From assembly GCA_027055005.1 (NCBI GenBank), contig JALUNR010000015.1, forward strand, positions 1 to 16,043: a stretch of DNA of 16,043 bases, given 5' to 3'. Source of the DNA: Campylobacterales bacterium. Lineage in GTDB: Bacteria; Campylobacterota; Campylobacteria; Campylobacterales; QNZT01. Of the stretch, positions 14,381-16,043 are shown piece after piece (within the stretch, counting starts at the first letter, position 1; every line of letters starts with the position of its first letter). The position numbers and the translations under genes were made by a program. Under the pieces are notes generated by a model, which did not search any database, was not told the origin of the DNA, and saw nothing but the letters and a program-made list of their open reading frames with translations.

Positions 14381-15784
14381 ATGAAAATTTTAATAGTTTT
14401 ATCACTTCTAATGTTAAATATATTTGCAAACGATGCAAATATAAAAACCTCTGTTGTAAAGATTTTTACAGTATCTAGTACACCTAGTATTAGGCAACCT
14501 TGGACATCTATTATTTCAGGTGCTACAGGGAGTGGTTGTATAATAGATGGGAATAAAATTCTTACAAATGCACATGTAGTAACTCATTCTACATATTTAG
14601 AAGTACTTAAAAATGGGGACACAAAGAAATATGAAGCAAAAGTTTTAAGTATAAATCATACAGCAGATTTAGCTTTGATAACAGTAAAAGATAAAAATTT
14701 TTTCAAAGGTACTAAAGCCTTAAAAATAGGAGATTTACCTTCTCTTCAGCAAAAGGTGGATGTTTATGGATTTCCTGAGGGGGGAAGTACTTTAAGTATA
14801 ACTTCAGGTGTTATTTCAAGGATAGAACATCAAATTTATGTACATAGTGGTGCAAAACTTCTTGCGATTCAAATAGATGCAGCAGTAAATCCAGGTAATA
14901 GTGGAGGTCCAGCTATAAGTGATGGAAAAATTGTGGGTATTGTTATGCAAGGAAAAAGAAGTAGTCAAAATATAGGTTATATTATTCCTACAAATGTAAT
15001 AAAACATTATCTTAAAGATTTAAAAGATGGAAAACTAAATGGATATCCAATGCTTGGAGTTGAAATAGAAACAATGGATAATCCTAGTATTAAAGATATG
15101 TATGGATTAAAAGGGAAAAAAATTGGTGTTTTGATAAATAGGGTATATCCAAACTCGCCAGCAGCAGAAGTATTAAAACCAGATGATATTATTTTGGAAA
15201 TAGATGGTAAAGAAGTTTATTCAAATGGAAAAGTAGAGTTTAGAGATAAAGAGTTTACATCTTTTAACTATATGCTACAAGAGCATCAAGTTGGAGATGA
15301 AGTTAAGATAAAGATTTTAAGAAAAGGAAAAGAGATAGGATATAAGATTAAAGTTAATAAAACTTTTAATGACTTAAAGCTAATAAAAGTAGCAAAATTT
15401 AAAGATAAATTAACTTATTATATATATGGTGGTTTTGTTTTTGTTCCAGCTAGTGTTGAATATAATTTTGCAAGTAAATATCTTGATATGTTTCCAACTA
15501 AAAAAAGAAATGAACTTGTTTTACTATATCGTGTACTTCCATCATCTTTGAGTCGTGGTTTTGAAAGAGTTAGAGATATGATAGTGGAAAAGGTAAATGG
15601 AAAAACACCTAGAAATTTTAAAGACTTTGTAAAAATTATCGAAAGTGGCAAAAGCAAATTTGTTGTATTTGAAGATGATCATAATTATCAAATAGTTTTA
15701 AAAAGAAGTAAAGTTCTAAAAAATAGAAAATCTTTGCTTGATAAGTATAATATCAAAGCTTATAAATCAGATGATTTAAATTAA
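14381..15784 (+). CDS. Periplasmic Deg/HtrA-type serine protease with Deg2/Deg9-like C-terminus
   Basis: The protein is 467 residues. A short signal peptide (MKILIVLSLLMLNIFA) is followed by a trypsin-like domain with a complete triad: H65 in TNAHVV, D96 in TADLAL, S174 in GNSGGP. A PDZ domain spans about 222-330 (PMLGVEIE to the RKGKEIGYKIKV strand). The last 120 residues differ from DegP: GGFVFVPASVEY near 347, a second PDZ-like region with VEKVNGKTPRNF, then a tail with YQIVLKR and SDDLN. This resembles the PDZ_3 region of plant Deg2/Deg9 proteases and their bacterial relatives. The likely role is periplasmic protein quality control. Strong AAAGGAG at 14370-14376. It is the last gene of the run. 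Confidence 0.85.
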   Translation: MKILIVLSLLMLNIFANDANIKTSVVKIFTVSSTPSIRQPWTSIISGATGSGCIIDGNKILTNAHVVTHSTYLEVLKNGDTKKYEAKVLSINHTADLALITVKDKNFFKGTKALKIGDLPSLQQKVDVYGFPEGGSTLSITSGVISRIEHQIYVHSGAKLLAIQIDAAVNPGNSGGPAISDGKIVGIVMQGKRSSQNIGYIIPTNVIKHYLKDLKDGKLNGYPMLGVEIETMDNPSIKDMYGLKGKKIGVLINRVYPNSPAAEVLKPDDIILEIDGKEVYSNGKVEFRDKEFTSFNYMLQEHQVGDEVKIKILRKGKEIGYKIKVNKTFNDLKLIKVAKFKDKLTYYIYGGFVFVPASVEYNFASKYLDMFPTKKRNELVLLYRVLPSSLSRGFERVRDMIVEKVNGKTPRNFKDFVKIIESGKSKFVVFEDDHNYQIVLKRSKVLKNRKSLLDKYNIKAYKSDDLN

Positions 15785-15840
15785 GTCTAAAGCTATATAT
15801 AATAAATTTGCTAAATTAGATTTTATAAAAAAAGAATAAT
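15785..15840. terminator. Convergent intergenic gap, weak terminator candidate
   Basis: This 56-nt gap separates the protease gene from the convergent acyltransferase gene. The only hairpin seen is a 5-bp A/T stem, AATTT-GCT-AAATT (15805-15817), followed by TTTT at 15821. On the minus strand a run of seven T (complement of 15827-15833) follows the acyltransferase stop, without a GC stem. Neither is convincing. Confidence 0.2.
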
Positions 15841-16043
15841 TTATGCTCTGCCTTTAAAGTTTGGGCATATTTGCCAGGTATAATATGAAAGTTCTTTTAC
15901 TTTTTGTTCTACTGTAGTTGCATCGGAGTCTATCAAAAGTGGTTCTCCATAAGTTATGGAAATATTTTTTGATTTAGTATTTTTTAGTATTTTATTTGCT
16001 TTTGAAAACTTATCACCCCAAAGACCATTAATATAAAAAGGAA
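15841..16043 (-). CDS. PlsC-like acyltransferase, C-terminal fragment cut by window edge
   Basis: On the minus strand a frame is open from the window edge to a TAA at 15843-15841, giving 66 residues. It contains PFYINGLWGDKFSKANK, then ISITYGEPL, then VEQKVKELSYYTWQICP. This matches the end of PlsC/Aas-type lysophospholipid or 1-acylglycerol-3-phosphate acyltransferases, in which a G-x-P-L motif follows the catalytic region. The catalytic HX4D motif would lie beyond the window. It would act on membrane lipids. The family assignment is moderate because only the tail is seen. Confidence 0.6.
   Translation of the reverse strand, partial: PFYINGLWGDKFSKANKILKNTKSKNISITYGEPLLIDSDATTVEQKVKELSYYTWQICPNFKGRA

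Noticed and set aside
1..16043. CRISPR array, tRNA, rRNA, insertion sequence or riboswitch
   Set aside because: No regularly spaced repeats, cloverleaf, conserved rRNA stretch, transposase or structured leader was seen; the non-coding gaps are all under 75 nt.

Overview
The window is a low-GC, gene-dense segment that looks like a member of the Campylobacterota (Epsilonproteobacteria). The evidence is the AT-rich codon use dominated by AAA, ATA and TTT, the order pyrD - M16 peptidase - dapA - short-chain reductase (which I recall from Campylobacter-type genomes), and a long UbiD-family decarboxylase of the kind found with futalosine-type menaquinone synthesis. The genus cannot be fixed from sequence alone.

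Layout. (1) Positions 3-3691: the 3' part of an RND-efflux periplasmic adaptor gene overlapping a complete RND inner-membrane pump gene. (2) Positions 3762-5908: a menaquinone-type UbiD decarboxylase translationally coupled to a small stand-alone YqfO/NIF3-insert domain protein, behind a short promoter region with an 8-bp inverted repeat. (3) Positions 5909-5962: a 54-nt gap with nested palindromes and a consensus extended -10 box. (4) Positions 5963-6779: a UPF0175-type antitoxin and a DUF3368 PIN-domain toxin. (5) Positions 6776-15784: pyrD, M16 zinc peptidase, dapA, a FabL-like enoyl-ACP reductase, lgt, pgsA, rseP, a YggS/PLPBP gene, a DUF420 membrane protein, and a Deg-type serine protease with the plant Deg2/Deg9-like domain order. 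(6) Positions 15841-16043, minus strand: the C-terminus of a PlsC-like acyltransferase, convergent with the protease gene.

How the genes work together. From 5963 to 15784 all twelve genes run on the plus strand. Every junction is an overlap (4-14 nt) or a gap of 2-9 nt, so one long transcript with heavy translational coupling is likely. Apart from the toxin-antitoxin pair, the theme is envelope construction and upkeep: lysine/peptidoglycan precursor (dapA), fatty acid elongation (FabL-like), lipoprotein lipidation (lgt), phosphatidylglycerol synthesis (pgsA, whose product is the lipid donor for Lgt), intramembrane and periplasmic proteolysis (rseP, Deg, M16), plus pyrimidine synthesis (pyrD) and PLP homeostasis (yggS).

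The most unusual point is that the toxin-antitoxin pair sits at the head of this run. The toxin stop codon overlaps the pyrD start (ATGA), and the only good promoter visible is the palindrome-covered one in front of the antitoxin. No tRNA, rRNA, CRISPR array or insertion sequence is visible. I see no strong candidate for a wholly new system; the toxin-antitoxin/pyrD coupling is the best lead.
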